Source of the DNA: an uncultured Bacteroidales bacterium
GTDB taxonomy: Bacteria > Bacteroidota > Bacteroidia > Bacteroidales > Bacteroidaceae
Reading direction: 5' to 3'
Assembly: GCA_947303715.1 (NCBI GenBank)
Contig: CAMYYY010000025.1
Location: 1 to 40,347, forward strand
Length of the DNA: 40,347 nucleotides
Made by a program: the position numbers and the translations under genes. Below the pieces are notes generated by a model. That model had not been told where the DNA came from, ran no database searches, and was given only the letters and a program-made list of their open reading frames with translations. Below are positions 32,263 through 40,236 of this stretch, in pieces. Position 1 is the stretch's first letter. Each line of letters starts with the position of its first letter.

Positions 32263-33660
32263 TTATTCTTTTGTAAACTTCCGACTATACGACAGCTTTC
32301 CTTTATCATAAACGCTCAGGATGTAAATGCCATTGGTAAGCGTAGACGTTGAAAGAAAACAATACCCTTCTTTAGTTGTCTTTTCTTTTGCAACTACTTT
32401 GCCTGACAAGTCGGAAAGAATGACATTCATTTGCCGATTCTTTGCATTTGCACAATTGACTTCCACTTTTATAGAGAAGGGCATTAGGGTTATCAAATAG
32501 TCTTCACGTACGCTTTGTACGTCTATTCCAGAGGCTATACCTAACAGCCAACGAACAGAGTGCGCATGAATAGTCGAATGATTATCTACTCGCAAGTAGT
32601 TGGTCTTGTCTTCAACGGTAGCAATTAATTCGTATTCTTCTTTCTTCAGCGATTTGGAATGAATAATTACGCTGTCTTGATTCGTGCCGATGACCTTGCC
32701 GTTTAGTGTCCATGTTACTTCAAGTGTGTTGGGCTCTGGCTTTATCAAATCCAATTTGAAAAGCATATTAGGGATTATTATTTCAAGTGTTGGATTTGGT
32801 TTTGTCAAATCCAAATCAAAACGCCTTAGGCTGTCGATGGGTAAGGGAGTACTGTTGTCGGGTTGGTAGCCGTTGATGGGATTTACGATCTCATGGATTG
32901 ATTCGATGATAGCCTGACGGCACACGGCACAATAGTCAAGTCCGAGGTATTCCATCTTGCAAATCATGCTTGGTTTAAACCATGTTGGCTTCTCCCTATA
33001 TGGGTAAACGCTAATACCTTCTGAATTACACCAATTCTTCCATTTAACCAAATAAGAGTTATTCATTCTTGTCATATTAGGCCTCTCTCTTGCATAAACA
33101 TCACCTGGCCAATATTCATCTGCTAAGTCTGCAAATCCATGTCCCACTTCATGGAGAAAAATCTCAAAGGCCTCTGGAGCTTTCGAGAAAGTCATAACTT
33201 CACCGCCGGCACCACCATATTTTGTTGAATTAACTATTATCACAGGAATATTATAATTGGGAATATGATTTTTCAATACCCTTCTGACAGTTGAAATGTT
33301 ATTCGGATAGAGTAGACGATCGGTACCATTGAATCCAAAAGTGGTCCCGTAGAAATTCTGGATTTTCTCTTTGGGCGACATACCCGCTCCGCTGACTTCG
33401 GATGGCGTCTTAATAAGAAAAACATTAAAGTAATCTTTATAATTATTCCACGGAGTTTCTGCGAAAAACGCTTTAGTTGCTTTTTGCGCGTCTTCAACAA
33501 AAGTATCCATTTCTGATTCGACATAACCATCTCCCAAGAAAACAAGATTCACACGGTTGTCGGAACGGCCCATATACTGAATGGTATCAATAGGGTATTC
33601 TTGTGCGGATGCCAGAAGGGAAATAAGAAGTGCTACGGAGAAAAAGACGTCTTTTTTCAT
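32263..33660 (-). CDS. M64 metallopeptidase (IgA peptidase-like) with T9SS sorting domain
   Basis: A 465-residue secreted zinc peptidase. Signal peptide MKKDVFFSVALLISLLASAQ. The active site is HEVGHGFADLADEY, with H170, E171, H174 and D181, the M64 pattern HExxHGxxxLADEY. The peptidase domain ends near residue 270 (CAVCRQAIIESI). A middle beta-rich region precedes a C-terminal T9SS type A sorting domain (about 405-465, VILSDLSGKVVAKEK, then GIYILSVYDKGK and a basic end). So it is probably exported by the type IX system and kept at the surface or released. Named after IgA-cleaving relatives, but the target here is unknown. It is clearly richer in A and T than its neighbours, suggesting acquisition. 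It follows a lipoprotein gene by 39 nt. Confidence 0.88.
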   Translation of the reverse strand: MKKDVFFSVALLISLLASAQEYPIDTIQYMGRSDNRVNLVFLGDGYVESEMDTFVEDAQKATKAFFAETPWNNYKDYFNVFLIKTPSEVSGAGMSPKEKIQNFYGTTFGFNGTDRLLYPNNISTVRRVLKNHIPNYNIPVIIVNSTKYGGAGGEVMTFSKAPEAFEIFLHEVGHGFADLADEYWPGDVYARERPNMTRMNNSYLVKWKNWCNSEGISVYPYREKPTWFKPSMICKMEYLGLDYCAVCRQAIIESIHEIVNPINGYQPDNSTPLPIDSLRRFDLDLTKPNPTLEIIIPNMLFKLDLIKPEPNTLEVTWTLNGKVIGTNQDSVIIHSKSLKKEEYELIATVEDKTNYLRVDNHSTIHAHSVRWLLGIASGIDVQSVREDYLITLMPFSIKVEVNCANAKNRQMNVILSDLSGKVVAKEKTTKEGYCFLSTSTLTNGIYILSVYDKGKLSYSRKFTKE

Positions 33661-33699
33661 AGAACAAGGGAGCTGTTTTAAGACTATTATTTCGGCCTG

Positions 33700-34185
33700 T
33701 CACAACTGAAGAGTAAGCAAAACACGTTTTTTATATCGGAACTCTATTTTCTCCACCAAACTTGTCGTAGGTATTCGAAGATAGAAATCTGCTTCAGCCG
33801 ACTTCACTTCTGTAGTTTCCAGTTTACCATTTTCATCCGCATATTCCAGTCGTTTGTGCAACGGATTTTCCATGCCATATTGTGCAATTGGGGATGGCCC
33901 ATGGCCAAACAGCACGTAATTAAAACCCTTTTCCGGGTCTAAATCATGTCCGTGGGGCAGTTGTTTTGTCTGTCCATCAACTATCTCCATGCTAAGAAGT
34001 TGCATCGAATACTTATTCACAATAGTGTCGTGTTTTACCAATCCTTCCACAAAAACCATCTGTGGGTGTCCGTTTAAGGACTGACTTTCGGAAGATAATG
34101 TCGCATTACGCCTTGTAATACATGAACAAGCGCATAACATAGCTGCGATGTCCATTACAAGGAATATGTATTGACGAACCTTCAT
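33700..34185 (-). CDS. Lipoprotein of unknown function upstream of the M64 peptidase
   Basis: A 161-residue lipoprotein precursor. The signal MKVRQYIFLVMDIAAML ends in a cysteine-rich lipobox (LCACSC, Cys20 likely lipidated). I do not recognise the mature domain; it is mixed beta with FVEGLVKHDTIVNKYSMQL and ending KIEFRYKKRVLLTLQL, which reads like a beta-sandwich edge. It is AT-rich like the M64 gene and in the same orientation with a 39-nt gap, so the two likely form one unit. A -7 box TATCTTTG lies at 34236-34243 (minus). Confidence 0.72.
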   Translation of the reverse strand: MKVRQYIFLVMDIAAMLCACSCITRRNATLSSESQSLNGHPQMVFVEGLVKHDTIVNKYSMQLLSMEIVDGQTKQLPHGHDLDPEKGFNYVLFGHGPSPIAQYGMENPLHKRLEYADENGKLETTEVKSAEADFYLRIPTTSLVEKIEFRYKKRVLLTLQL

Positions 34186-34235
34186 GGTCTATTTGCTCTA
34201 CAGATGTTATTTTCATCTTTCTTTGTAAAACACGA

Positions 34236-34243
34236 CAAAGATA
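34236..34243 (-). promoter_or_regulatory. -7 box of the lipoprotein/M64 unit
   Basis: On the minus strand this reads TATCTTTG, matching TAnnTTTG, 50 nt before the lipoprotein start. No clear TTTG is seen at -33. Confidence 0.5.
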
Positions 34244-34361
34244 ATGCGAAAAATGCAGAAAAACGAACGTACGATGTTTTTTTCTTCTTCTACGTTGTTT
34301 TTCAATTCTTACCGCAGGACGAAACAAAGCAACTAAACGTTTATTCCCATACTCTGCTATA

Positions 34362-34510
34362 TTTTCATCGCAATGAAAAGAATCTTTCACTGCGATGAAA
34401 ACATTTAATCATTGCAGTGAAAACTTTCTTTCATTGCAATGAAAACATTTAATCATTGCAGTGAAAACTTTCTTTCATTGCGATGAAAACATTTAACCAT
34501 TGCGATGAAT
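34362..34510. repeat. Palindromic CATYGCRATGAAA array, copy 2
   Basis: About seven CATYGCRATGAAA-type units. Two full 44-nt direct repeats (34401-34444, 34445-34488) and a partial third (34489-34509) carry ACATTTAA plus two palindromic units each. The array is the reverse complement of the array at 1-102. It lies between the AT-rich M64/lipoprotein pair and folA. The rest of 34186-34361 and 34511-34614 holds only a promoter and a terminator. Confidence 0.9.
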
Positions 34511-34537
34511 ATTTCCCATTCCCTGCTTTTACAAAAA

Positions 34538-34567
34538 GAAGAAGCCCCTCCAGCATGGCGAAGGGGC
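34538..34567 (-). terminator. Terminator of the thyA-folA unit
   Basis: On the minus strand a stem GCCCCT/AGGGGC (34562-34567 with 34544-34549), extended by weaker pairs, is followed by a T-rich tract TTCTTCTTTTTG. It lies about 50 nt after the folA stop. Confidence 0.65.
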
Positions 34568-34614
34568 GAAAAATGATGATGAAATAAGTTGTTCCTCGCG
34601 GCTAATTCAGGAAC

Positions 34615-35109
34615 TCAGTCGCGGCGGATATAGTCGATAAAGGTGTAGGGGTGGGCGTGACGCTCGTCGGCAGGATGGGGCTCACAGAGGACGGGTAGCC
34701 AGTCGCGGCTGTCAGTAAGGGGGAAGAAGGTATCGGCATCCTGCGGCAGGTCGTCGATGAGGGTGATATAGAGCTTCTGTACCAGCGGCAGGGCCTGACG
34801 ATAGACGCTTGCACCCCCGATGATGAACACCTCTTCCTCTTTCGTCTTGCAGGCGGCAAGGGCGGCGTTGAGGGTGGGGAAGACCTCGGTTCCAGGGAGG
34901 GAAAGGGTGGTGTCGTGGCTCAGGACAAGGTTGCGGCGATTGGGCAGGGCGCCGTTGGGGAAGGACTCGAAGGTCTTGCGCCCCATAATGATGGTATGGC
35001 CCGTAGTGAGCGCCTTGAAGCGCTTCAGGTCATTCGGCAAATGGTAGAGCAACTGTCCTGCCCGCCCGATGGCGTTGTTCTGAGCTATGGCAACGATGAT
35101 GGAAAGCAT
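34615..35109 (-). CDS. folA: Dihydrofolate reductase
   Basis: A 164-residue cytosolic enzyme reducing dihydrofolate to tetrahydrofolate with NADPH, the trimethoprim target. It shows the conserved core: IVAIAQNNAIG, LLYHLPNDLKRFK with the active-site Asp, TTGHTIIMGRKTFESF, PNRRNLVLS and VFIIGGASVYRQAL. Length is typical. It is downstream of thyA, with which it completes the dTMP cycle (thyA makes dihydrofolate, folA recycles it). The 148-nt gap between them holds an inverted word array. Confidence 0.95.
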   Translation of the reverse strand: MLSIIVAIAQNNAIGRAGQLLYHLPNDLKRFKALTTGHTIIMGRKTFESFPNGALPNRRNLVLSHDTTLSLPGTEVFPTLNAALAACKTKEEEVFIIGGASVYRQALPLVQKLYITLIDDLPQDADTFFPLTDSRDWLPVLCEPHPADERHAHPYTFIDYIRRD

Positions 35110-35111
35110 AA

Positions 35112-35255
35112 TATGATTTACGATTTTACGATTTACAATTTACTATTTATTTTTCAATTGGATTATTTGGTAATTTTCACATTGCGCAGGCTAAATAATG
35201 AAATCATTAAATCGTTAAATCAATTGTAAATAGTAGATTGTTAAATCGTAAATTT
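35112..35255. repeat. Inverted word array between thyA and folA
   Basis: The left arm (35115-35150) has GATTTACGATTTTACG words. The right arm (35201-35254) has the complementary TAAATCGTAAATTTG and TTGTAAATAGTA words. A long imperfect stem is possible in the thyA-folA transcript. About 50 nt of ordinary sequence separates the arms. Confidence 0.8.
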
Positions 35256-35257
35256 GT

Positions 35258-36052
35258 TTAGACGGAAACTTTGGCGGGGATATGAGGCCAAGGGTCGTAG
35301 CCTTCAAGCTGGAAGTCCTCGTAGCGGAAGCTGAAGATGTCCTTGACGTCGGGGTTGATGACCATGCGCGGCAGCGGGCGAGGCGTGCGGGTGAGCTGCA
35401 GGCGGGCTTGCTCCAGATGGTCGAGGTAGAGGTGGGTGTCGCCTGTGGTATGGATGAAGTCGCCTGGGCGGAGGCCGCAGACCTGCGCCACCATCATGAG
35501 CAGAAGGGCGTAGGAGGCGATGTTGAAAGGCACGCCAAGGAAAGTGTCGGCGCTACGCTGGTAGAGTTGTAGGCTAAGGCGTCCGTCGGCCACATAGAAC
35601 TGGAAGAAAGCGTGGCAGGGGGGCAGGTTCATGTTGGGCAGGTCGGCCACGTTCCACGCGCTGACAATCATGCGGCGCGAGTCGGGCGTCTGACGGATAT
35701 CGCGGATGACGTTGCTAATCTGGTCGATATATCCGCCGTTATAGTCGGGCCATGAGCGCCATTGGTAGCCGTAGATGTGCCCGAGGTCGCCATCGGCATC
35801 AGCCCATTCGTTCCAGATGCGGACGCCGTGCTCCTGAAGGTAGCGGACGTTGGTGTCGCCAGCTAGGAACCACAGCAGTTCGTAGATGATGGACTTGAGG
35901 TGGAGTTTCTTTGTAGTCAGGAGAGGAAAGCCCTCTTCGAGGTTGAAGCGCATCTGATGCCCAAAGACGCTTATGGTGCCCGTGCCAGTACGGTCGCCTT
36001 TCTCCACGCCTTCGGTGAGGATGCGGTTCAGGAGGTCAAGGTATTGTTTCAT
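35258..36052 (-). CDS. thyA: Thymidylate synthase
   Basis: A 264-residue enzyme, the same length as the E. coli protein, converting dUMP to dTMP with methylene-tetrahydrofolate. Conserved features: [23 protein letters not shown] at the N-terminus, the nucleophile C146 in [13 protein letters not shown], the substrate site [20 protein letters not shown] and HTTGDTHLY. It starts 22 nt after the stop of the DUF5056-like gene and could be read from that transcript; folA follows. Confidence 0.96.
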   Translation of the reverse strand: MKQYLDLLNRILTEGVEKGDRTGTGTISVFGHQMRFNLEEGFPLLTTKKLHLKSIIYELLWFLAGDTNVRYLQEHGVRIWNEWADADGDLGHIYGYQWRSWPDYNGGYIDQISNVIRDIRQTPDSRRMIVSAWNVADLPNMNLPPCHAFFQFYVADGRLSLQLYQRSADTFLGVPFNIASYALLLMMVAQVCGLRPGDFIHTTGDTHLYLDHLEQARLQLTRTPRPLPRMVINPDVKDIFSFRYEDFQLEGYDPWPHIPAKVSV

Positions 36053-36074
36053 TCTTCACTCATTATTGAAAATC

Positions 36075-36407
36075 TCAATAAACCAGCTTCTTGACTTTCT
36101 CGGTGAGATACCAGCATCCCAACCCGAGGAACACGAGAAGGTAGAGGGGATTGAATGTGAAGTGGAAGTGCTTGGCGTAGGCGAAGATGGTATAAACGCG
36201 CACGAAGATGCTGCAGAGCACGCTCCATCCGTCGAACCAAATGAACAGCGCTACGACAGCTGCCACAATGAACAGCATGGCGGTGGGGAAGACCCATAAG
36301 GGTCGTGTATTGGGGATATGCCGCATGACGCGTGCGCTGAAACCGCTGTCGCTCACTTCCTCGCGGGCGGACAGCATGAATTGTCTGATAAGTTGTTCGT
36401 CATCCAT
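36075..36407 (-). CDS. DUF5056-like membrane protein, possible anti-sigma factor
   Basis: A 110-residue protein with a cytosolic N-terminal 35 residues (MDDEQLIRQFMLSAREEVSD) and two membrane segments (about 38-58 and 88-103). Its start overlaps the stop of the ECF sigma gene by 8 nt, so both are coupled. Small membrane proteins placed this way often restrain the sigma factor; the N-terminal helix region is the part that would bind it (inference). It lacks a zinc-binding HxxxCxxC motif, so it is not a classic ZAS-type anti-sigma. The DUF5056 assignment is from memory and moderately sure. Confidence 0.72.
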   Translation of the reverse strand: MDDEQLIRQFMLSAREEVSDSGFSARVMRHIPNTRPLWVFPTAMLFIVAAVVALFIWFDGWSVLCSIFVRVYTIFAYAKHFHFTFNPLYLLVFLGLGCWYLTEKVKKLVY

Positions 36408-36945
36408 AACCGTTTTGTTTTAAGAAAGCAGTCATTTTATCTTTTCCACGTGAGAGGTGCGACTTCACCGTACCCTCGGGCATGCCCGTAATGTCGGCGA
36501 TTTCCTTTATCTGGCGCTCTTCCATGAAGAACAGGATGATGCATTCCCGTTCCTTCGGATTGAGCTGCCCCAGCGCCTGCGTCACGTCAGCCTTGATGCT
36601 GCCATCGTTAGCGTGCTGGTGATAAAGGTTTTCTACCTCTCGTTCAACGTCGTCTATCGACTGCGACTCTTTCAGGCTGCGAATATAGTCATAAAAAACA
36701 TTATATGCAATTCTGAAGAGCCAAGTTTCGAAAGAAGACTTGTTTTTAAAGGTGGCGAGCTGCATCCAAGCCTTGATGAAGGTCTCCTGCGCGAGGTCGT
36801 CGCTTAACGCGCAGTCGCCTCCCGTCAGGTTCTGGAGGAAGCGACGCAGGGGCGACTGGTAACGGCAGACCAGCGTGTCGAAGGCACGCCGGTTGCCGAA
36901 CACGGTTACCCGTGCAATGAGCGCCTGGTCGCTGAGCTCTGCCAT
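36400..36945 (-). CDS. ECF-type RNA polymerase sigma factor
   Basis: A 181-residue sigma-70 family factor of the extracytoplasmic type. Region 2 (about 20-95) holds LVCRYQSPLRRFLQNLTG and DDLAQETFIKAWMQLATFKNKSSFETWLFRIAYNVFYDYIR. Region 4 (about 120-175) holds LNPKERECIILFFMEERQIKEIADITGMPEGTVKSHLSRGK, with a clear helix-turn-helix. The gene overlaps the next gene by 8 nt and lies 6 nt after the DUF6249-like gene. Target promoters are not evident in the window. Confidence 0.93.
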   Translation of the reverse strand: MAELSDQALIARVTVFGNRRAFDTLVCRYQSPLRRFLQNLTGGDCALSDDLAQETFIKAWMQLATFKNKSSFETWLFRIAYNVFYDYIRSLKESQSIDDVEREVENLYHQHANDGSIKADVTQALGQLNPKERECIILFFMEERQIKEIADITGMPEGTVKSHLSRGKDKMTAFLKQNGYG

Positions 36946-36951
36946 TGGGGG

Positions 36952-37596
36952 TTATTTACTCGAGTCCTTGCGGCTGGCGTACCAGGCGATGAGCTTGCCA
37001 AGGCCAATGAATGCCACCAGAGCGCCGATGCCGATGCCTAGCTCGTCTATGATGAGGCCAAGGAAGATGGCCAGGCCTGCGCCGACGCAGATGTCGCGGA
37101 TGCCTTCGTTGCGCATCTTATACTCGTCCTCCGCTATGTGGTTGAGCATCTCCTGCGAGATGGGCTGGCCAGAGGCTGCCATCTTCTCATAGCTGCGATA
37201 CTTGGCTTTCTGTCCTTTATAGACAAAGAAGAAGATCAGGAAGAGTACCAGCAACGGGAAGACGAAGAGTAGCAGGATGGGGATGAGGGCATACACCCAG
37301 CCCCACTTTGCAAAGCCGTTGAAGAGCTTGCTGAGGCCTTTCGGATGGCCGCCGAAGACGTCGTCGAGGAATTCTTCCAAGTCGTCGTATTCGACAGTAA
37401 TAGAGTCGTTGGCAGACATCGTCGAGCCGTTCTGGTTGAAGGTCCAAGTGCCAGTAGAGGCAGTGTCTTCGTCTTCGCCTTCAATGGCGTTTACTACAAG
37501 TGCGCTGTCCAAGTTGTTCTGCGCAAGGATGAGGGTTGTCGGGGCGATAAGACCCACGAGCAGCGTTAGATAATAGATTACATGTTTCATATTCAT
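36952..37596 (-). CDS. DUF6249-like membrane protein
   Basis: A 214-residue protein with a signal peptide (cleavage probably after ILA, before QNN), an acidic stretch (YDDLEEFLDDVFGGHPKG, about 69-86), a strong membrane segment (YALIPILLLFVFPLLVLFLIFFFVY, about 102-126), a cytosolic loop with KYRSYEKMAASGQPISQEML, and two more hydrophobic segments (about 170-200). This order and the sigma factor next to it fit the Bacteroidetes DUF6249 family (recalled). Role unknown, perhaps envelope-stress sensing with the sigma factor. Two ATGs (37596, 37590) are possible starts. A promoter lies at 37652-37659. Confidence 0.78.
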   Translation of the reverse strand: MNMKHVIYYLTLLVGLIAPTTLILAQNNLDSALVVNAIEGEDEDTASTGTWTFNQNGSTMSANDSITVEYDDLEEFLDDVFGGHPKGLSKLFNGFAKWGWVYALIPILLLFVFPLLVLFLIFFFVYKGQKAKYRSYEKMAASGQPISQEMLNHIAEDEYKMRNEGIRDICVGAGLAIFLGLIIDELGIGIGALVAFIGLGKLIAWYASRKDSSK

Positions 37597-37648
37597 ATTT
37601 CTTTTTATTGTTTTTTCTGTGAGTTAGACGTATGGTTTCCTTTGAAAG

Positions 37649-37680
37649 TTGCAAAAGTACAATTTTTTTTTGTATGTTTG
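37649..37680 (+). promoter_or_regulatory. Divergent promoters of rsmF-like and DUF6249-like genes
   Basis: On the plus strand TTG (37649-37651), a 21-nt spacer and TATGTTTG (37673-37680) serve the methyltransferase gene at 37704. On the minus strand TACTTTTG (37652-37659) serves the DUF6249-like gene. The two promoters overlap, so they could interfere with each other. Confidence 0.65.
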
Positions 37681-37703
37681 CAGCCTGAAACTGTGAAAAA
37701 GCG

Positions 37704-39092
37704 ATGGAGCTGCCGGATTTGTTCGTGAAGAGGATGCATGATTTGTTGGCTGACGAGGCTGAGGGTGTGCTGAAGGCGTTGGCGGATGAGCCTGTCGTGA
37801 GCGTGCGGCTGAATCCTGCGAAGTGTACTTTTGGCTGTGCTGGCGATAACGTCCCTTGGGCTACGGACGGTTTTTATTTGGAAGGGCGAAGGGCGTTTAC
37901 GTTTGATCCTTTGTTCCATGTGGGGTGTTACTATGTGCAGGAGGCGTCGTCGATGTTTTTGGAACAAGTGGTGCGGCAGTATATCGCCGAGCCTGTGACG
38001 GCGCTTGATCTTTGTGCTGCTCCTGGTGGGAAGTCAACGTTGCTCCGTTCTGTCTTGCCGGAGGGGAGTTTGCTCGTTTCGAACGAAGTGATTCCTGCGC
38101 GGGCGCAGGTGCTGATGGAGAACATGGTGAAGTGGGGGCATCCCGATGGCCTCGTCACGAGCGGAACTCCTGCTGATTTTGGAGCCTTGCCTTCGTTCTT
38201 CGACGTAATCGTTGCCGATGTACCTTGCAGCGGGGAAGGGATGTTCCGTAAAGACCCTGTGGCTGTAGCGGAATGGAGTGAGGAGAACGTGGAAACCTGC
38301 TGGCGTCGCAGTCGAGGGATTATTGCCAATTGTTGGGAGGCACTAAAAGAGGGAGGATTGTTGGTTTATAGCACGTGTACCTTTAATCTAAAAGAGGATG
38401 AGGAAAACGTGCGTTGGATTTGCGAGGAGCTTGGCGCTGAGGCGTTGCCGCTGGAGACGTTACCTGAATGGGGAATAACGGGAAATTTGCTGGGACAAAC
38501 GGATTTCTTCCCCGTCTATCGCTTCCTGCCTGGGCGGACGAGAGGGGAGGGCTTCTTCCTTGCTGTGCTGCGTAAGCTGTCGGCTCCGAAGGCTTCGATG
38601 CCTAAAAAGCAGAAAAACCGTCCCAATCCAAAGGCTCAACCTATTCCTCAGGAGTGCAAGAAATGGCTCTGCGATGCTGCTTCCTACGAATGGAAATCAG
38701 AGAAAAATTCGATAGTTGCTCTTTCTGAGCGATGCGTAGCAGCTCTTTCTGCGTTGATACCGCTAGTAAAGGTGCTATATGCTGGCGTTGCTGTTGCGGA
38801 ATGGAAAGGACGTGATGTCGTTCCGACGACGTCTTTGGCTTTGTCGAATGTGCTTTGCCGTGAGGCGTTTCCGATTGTTGAGGTTTCCTATTCTGAAGCG
38901 CTGGCATATTTGCGTAAGGAGGCCTTGACGCTTTCGTCGGATGCTCCACGTGGCTATGTGCTTCTTACCTTCAGGGGCGTTCCACTTGGTTTCGTGAAGA
39001 ATGTAGGCAATCGGGCTAATAATCTCTATCCCTCAGAATGGCGTATTCGCACAACGCATCTGCCGGAGAGCGAAGTCAGAGTACTCTACTGA
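37704..39092 (+). CDS. rsmF: RsmF/RsmB-type rRNA (cytosine-5) methyltransferase
   Basis: A 462-residue NOL1/NOP2/Sun family enzyme, methylating cytosine in ribosomal RNA with SAM. The SAM site is LDLCAAPGGKSTLL (about 100-113). The two catalytic cysteines are C175 in DVPCSGEGMF and C225 in YSTCTFN. The C-terminal third (about 300-460), ending with PSEWRIRTTHLPESEVRVLY, matches the RsmF-specific tail. It has its own promoter and ends at an intrinsic terminator at 39115. The exact rRNA position cannot be told from sequence. Confidence 0.88.
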   Translation: MELPDLFVKRMHDLLADEAEGVLKALADEPVVSVRLNPAKCTFGCAGDNVPWATDGFYLEGRRAFTFDPLFHVGCYYVQEASSMFLEQVVRQYIAEPVTALDLCAAPGGKSTLLRSVLPEGSLLVSNEVIPARAQVLMENMVKWGHPDGLVTSGTPADFGALPSFFDVIVADVPCSGEGMFRKDPVAVAEWSEENVETCWRRSRGIIANCWEALKEGGLLVYSTCTFNLKEDEENVRWICEELGAEALPLETLPEWGITGNLLGQTDFFPVYRFLPGRTRGEGFFLAVLRKLSAPKASMPKKQKNRPNPKAQPIPQECKKWLCDAASYEWKSEKNSIVALSERCVAALSALIPLVKVLYAGVAVAEWKGRDVVPTTSLALSNVLCREAFPIVEVSYSEALAYLRKEALTLSSDAPRGYVLLTFRGVPLGFVKNVGNRANNLYPSEWRIRTTHLPESEVRVLY

Positions 39093-39114
39093 TTTCCTAT
39101 AAAATCATAAAAGA

Positions 39115-39147
39115 ATGGCATAGATTTTGCTACGCCATATTTTTGTT
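39115..39147 (+). terminator. Terminator of the rsmF-like gene
   Basis: ATGGCATAG (39115-39123) pairs with CTACGCCAT (39130-39138) with one mismatch and a 6-nt loop, then ATTTTTGTT. The TTTG element of the next promoter (39126-39129) is in the loop. Confidence 0.7.
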
Positions 39148-39156
39148 ATAGCTTTG
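39126..39156 (+). promoter_or_regulatory. Promoter of the secreted protein gene at 39181
   Basis: TTTG (39126-39129), a 19-nt spacer and TAGCTTTG (39149-39156) fit the consensus exactly. The start codon is 25 nt downstream. It overlaps the terminator of the preceding gene. Confidence 0.75.
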
Positions 39157-39180
39157 CAGCCGATTTTAAATTCTATAGGT

Positions 39181-40236
39181 ATGAAACGGATAATACTATC
39201 CTTTGCTTTGGGGCTTTTTGTCTTTTTGTCGAATGCGCAGACGTCTTTTTTTGACACATTACAAGACGATTACAATATGTTTTCTCATCTGGACGTATCC
39301 TTGACCGGCGGCTCGGATGGGCTCGGCATGGACTTGGCTACGCCGTTGGGTGACTATTTGCAGTTTCGTACGGGCTTTGCTATAATGCCTTTCTTTGAGA
39401 AATCGTTGACCTATTCCGTTGGAGTAGGGGAGGGCGGCATGATTTCGCAAGAGCGCTACGACCAGTTTAATGACGTTTTCCAGCAGGTGACTGGCTGCCA
39501 GTTGGTTGACCATGTTGATATGGTGGCTCGTCCGAAGTTCGCTAATTACAAGTTGATGTTGGATGTGCTGCCTTTTGCGAATAAGCATTGGCATTTTTCG
39601 GCTGGCTTCTATGTGGGTAATTCGACGGTAGCCAAGATAAGCAGCACGGCTGAATCTGTTCCGACGATGCTTGCGCTGAATATCTTTAATCGTATGATTG
39701 ACTGCGCTATTGGCGAGGATGGAGAAGGTGGTGGAACCTTTATTGAATGGGGCGATTTCAGCCTTGCCCTTGATCCCAGCATGGAGGATAAACTCTACAA
39801 TTTGGCTATTGATCGTACGAAAGGTTATGTGAATGACTTTGACGAGCGTTCTTTTGAGGAACAAACGGAGCTTCTTCACAAGTATGGGAAATATACCGTA
39901 CAGCTTGGAAATCGTGTTGCGGATGGCTCACCATATTTCCTCTCGCCTGATGAACACGGTATGATAAGGATGGAGGTAAAGGCTAATCGTTTCAAGCCTT
40001 ATGTGGGCTTTGGCTATGGCGGCTCGCTGCTTAAGTATAGTGACAAATATCAGGCGTCCTTTGATTGCGGCGCTTTATTCTGGGGTGGTTCGCCCAAAAT
40101 CATCATGCACGATGGTACTGACATCATGCACGATGTGACGAATCTGGACGGAAGAATAGGAAACTATTGTGACATCGCCCGTCAGTTCAAAGTCTTTCCT
40201 GTTATCAGCCTTCGCTTGACCCGCAGGCTCTTCTGA
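39181..40236 (+). CDS. Secreted, probably outer-membrane beta-barrel protein, unknown function
   Basis: A 351-residue protein with a clear signal peptide (MKRIILSFALGLFVFLSNAQ). The start at 39181 is chosen because the promoter at 39126-39156 lies just before it; an open stretch back to 39127 would start inside that promoter. The mature part has alternating strands such as HLDVSLTGGSDGLGMDLATP, LQFRTGFAIMPFF, LMLDVLPFANKHWHFSAGFYVG, FKPYVGFGYGGSL and a C-terminal VISLRLTRRLF. A final aromatic residue and such strands are typical of outer-membrane barrels. I do not recognise the family. The gene is monocistronic as far as the window shows; 40237-40347 holds no further gene. Confidence 0.75.
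   Translation: MKRIILSFALGLFVFLSNAQTSFFDTLQDDYNMFSHLDVSLTGGSDGLGMDLATPLGDYLQFRTGFAIMPFFEKSLTYSVGVGEGGMISQERYDQFNDVFQQVTGCQLVDHVDMVARPKFANYKLMLDVLPFANKHWHFSAGFYVGNSTVAKISSTAESVPTMLALNIFNRMIDCAIGEDGEGGGTFIEWGDFSLALDPSMEDKLYNLAIDRTKGYVNDFDERSFEEQTELLHKYGKYTVQLGNRVADGSPYFLSPDEHGMIRMEVKANRFKPYVGFGYGGSLLKYSDKYQASFDCGALFWGGSPKIIMHDGTDIMHDVTNLDGRIGNYCDIARQFKVFPVISLRLTRRLF

Noticed and set aside
34362..34510. CRISPR array
   Set aside because: The units are palindromic, the spacers are nearly identical to each other, and no cas genes are present.
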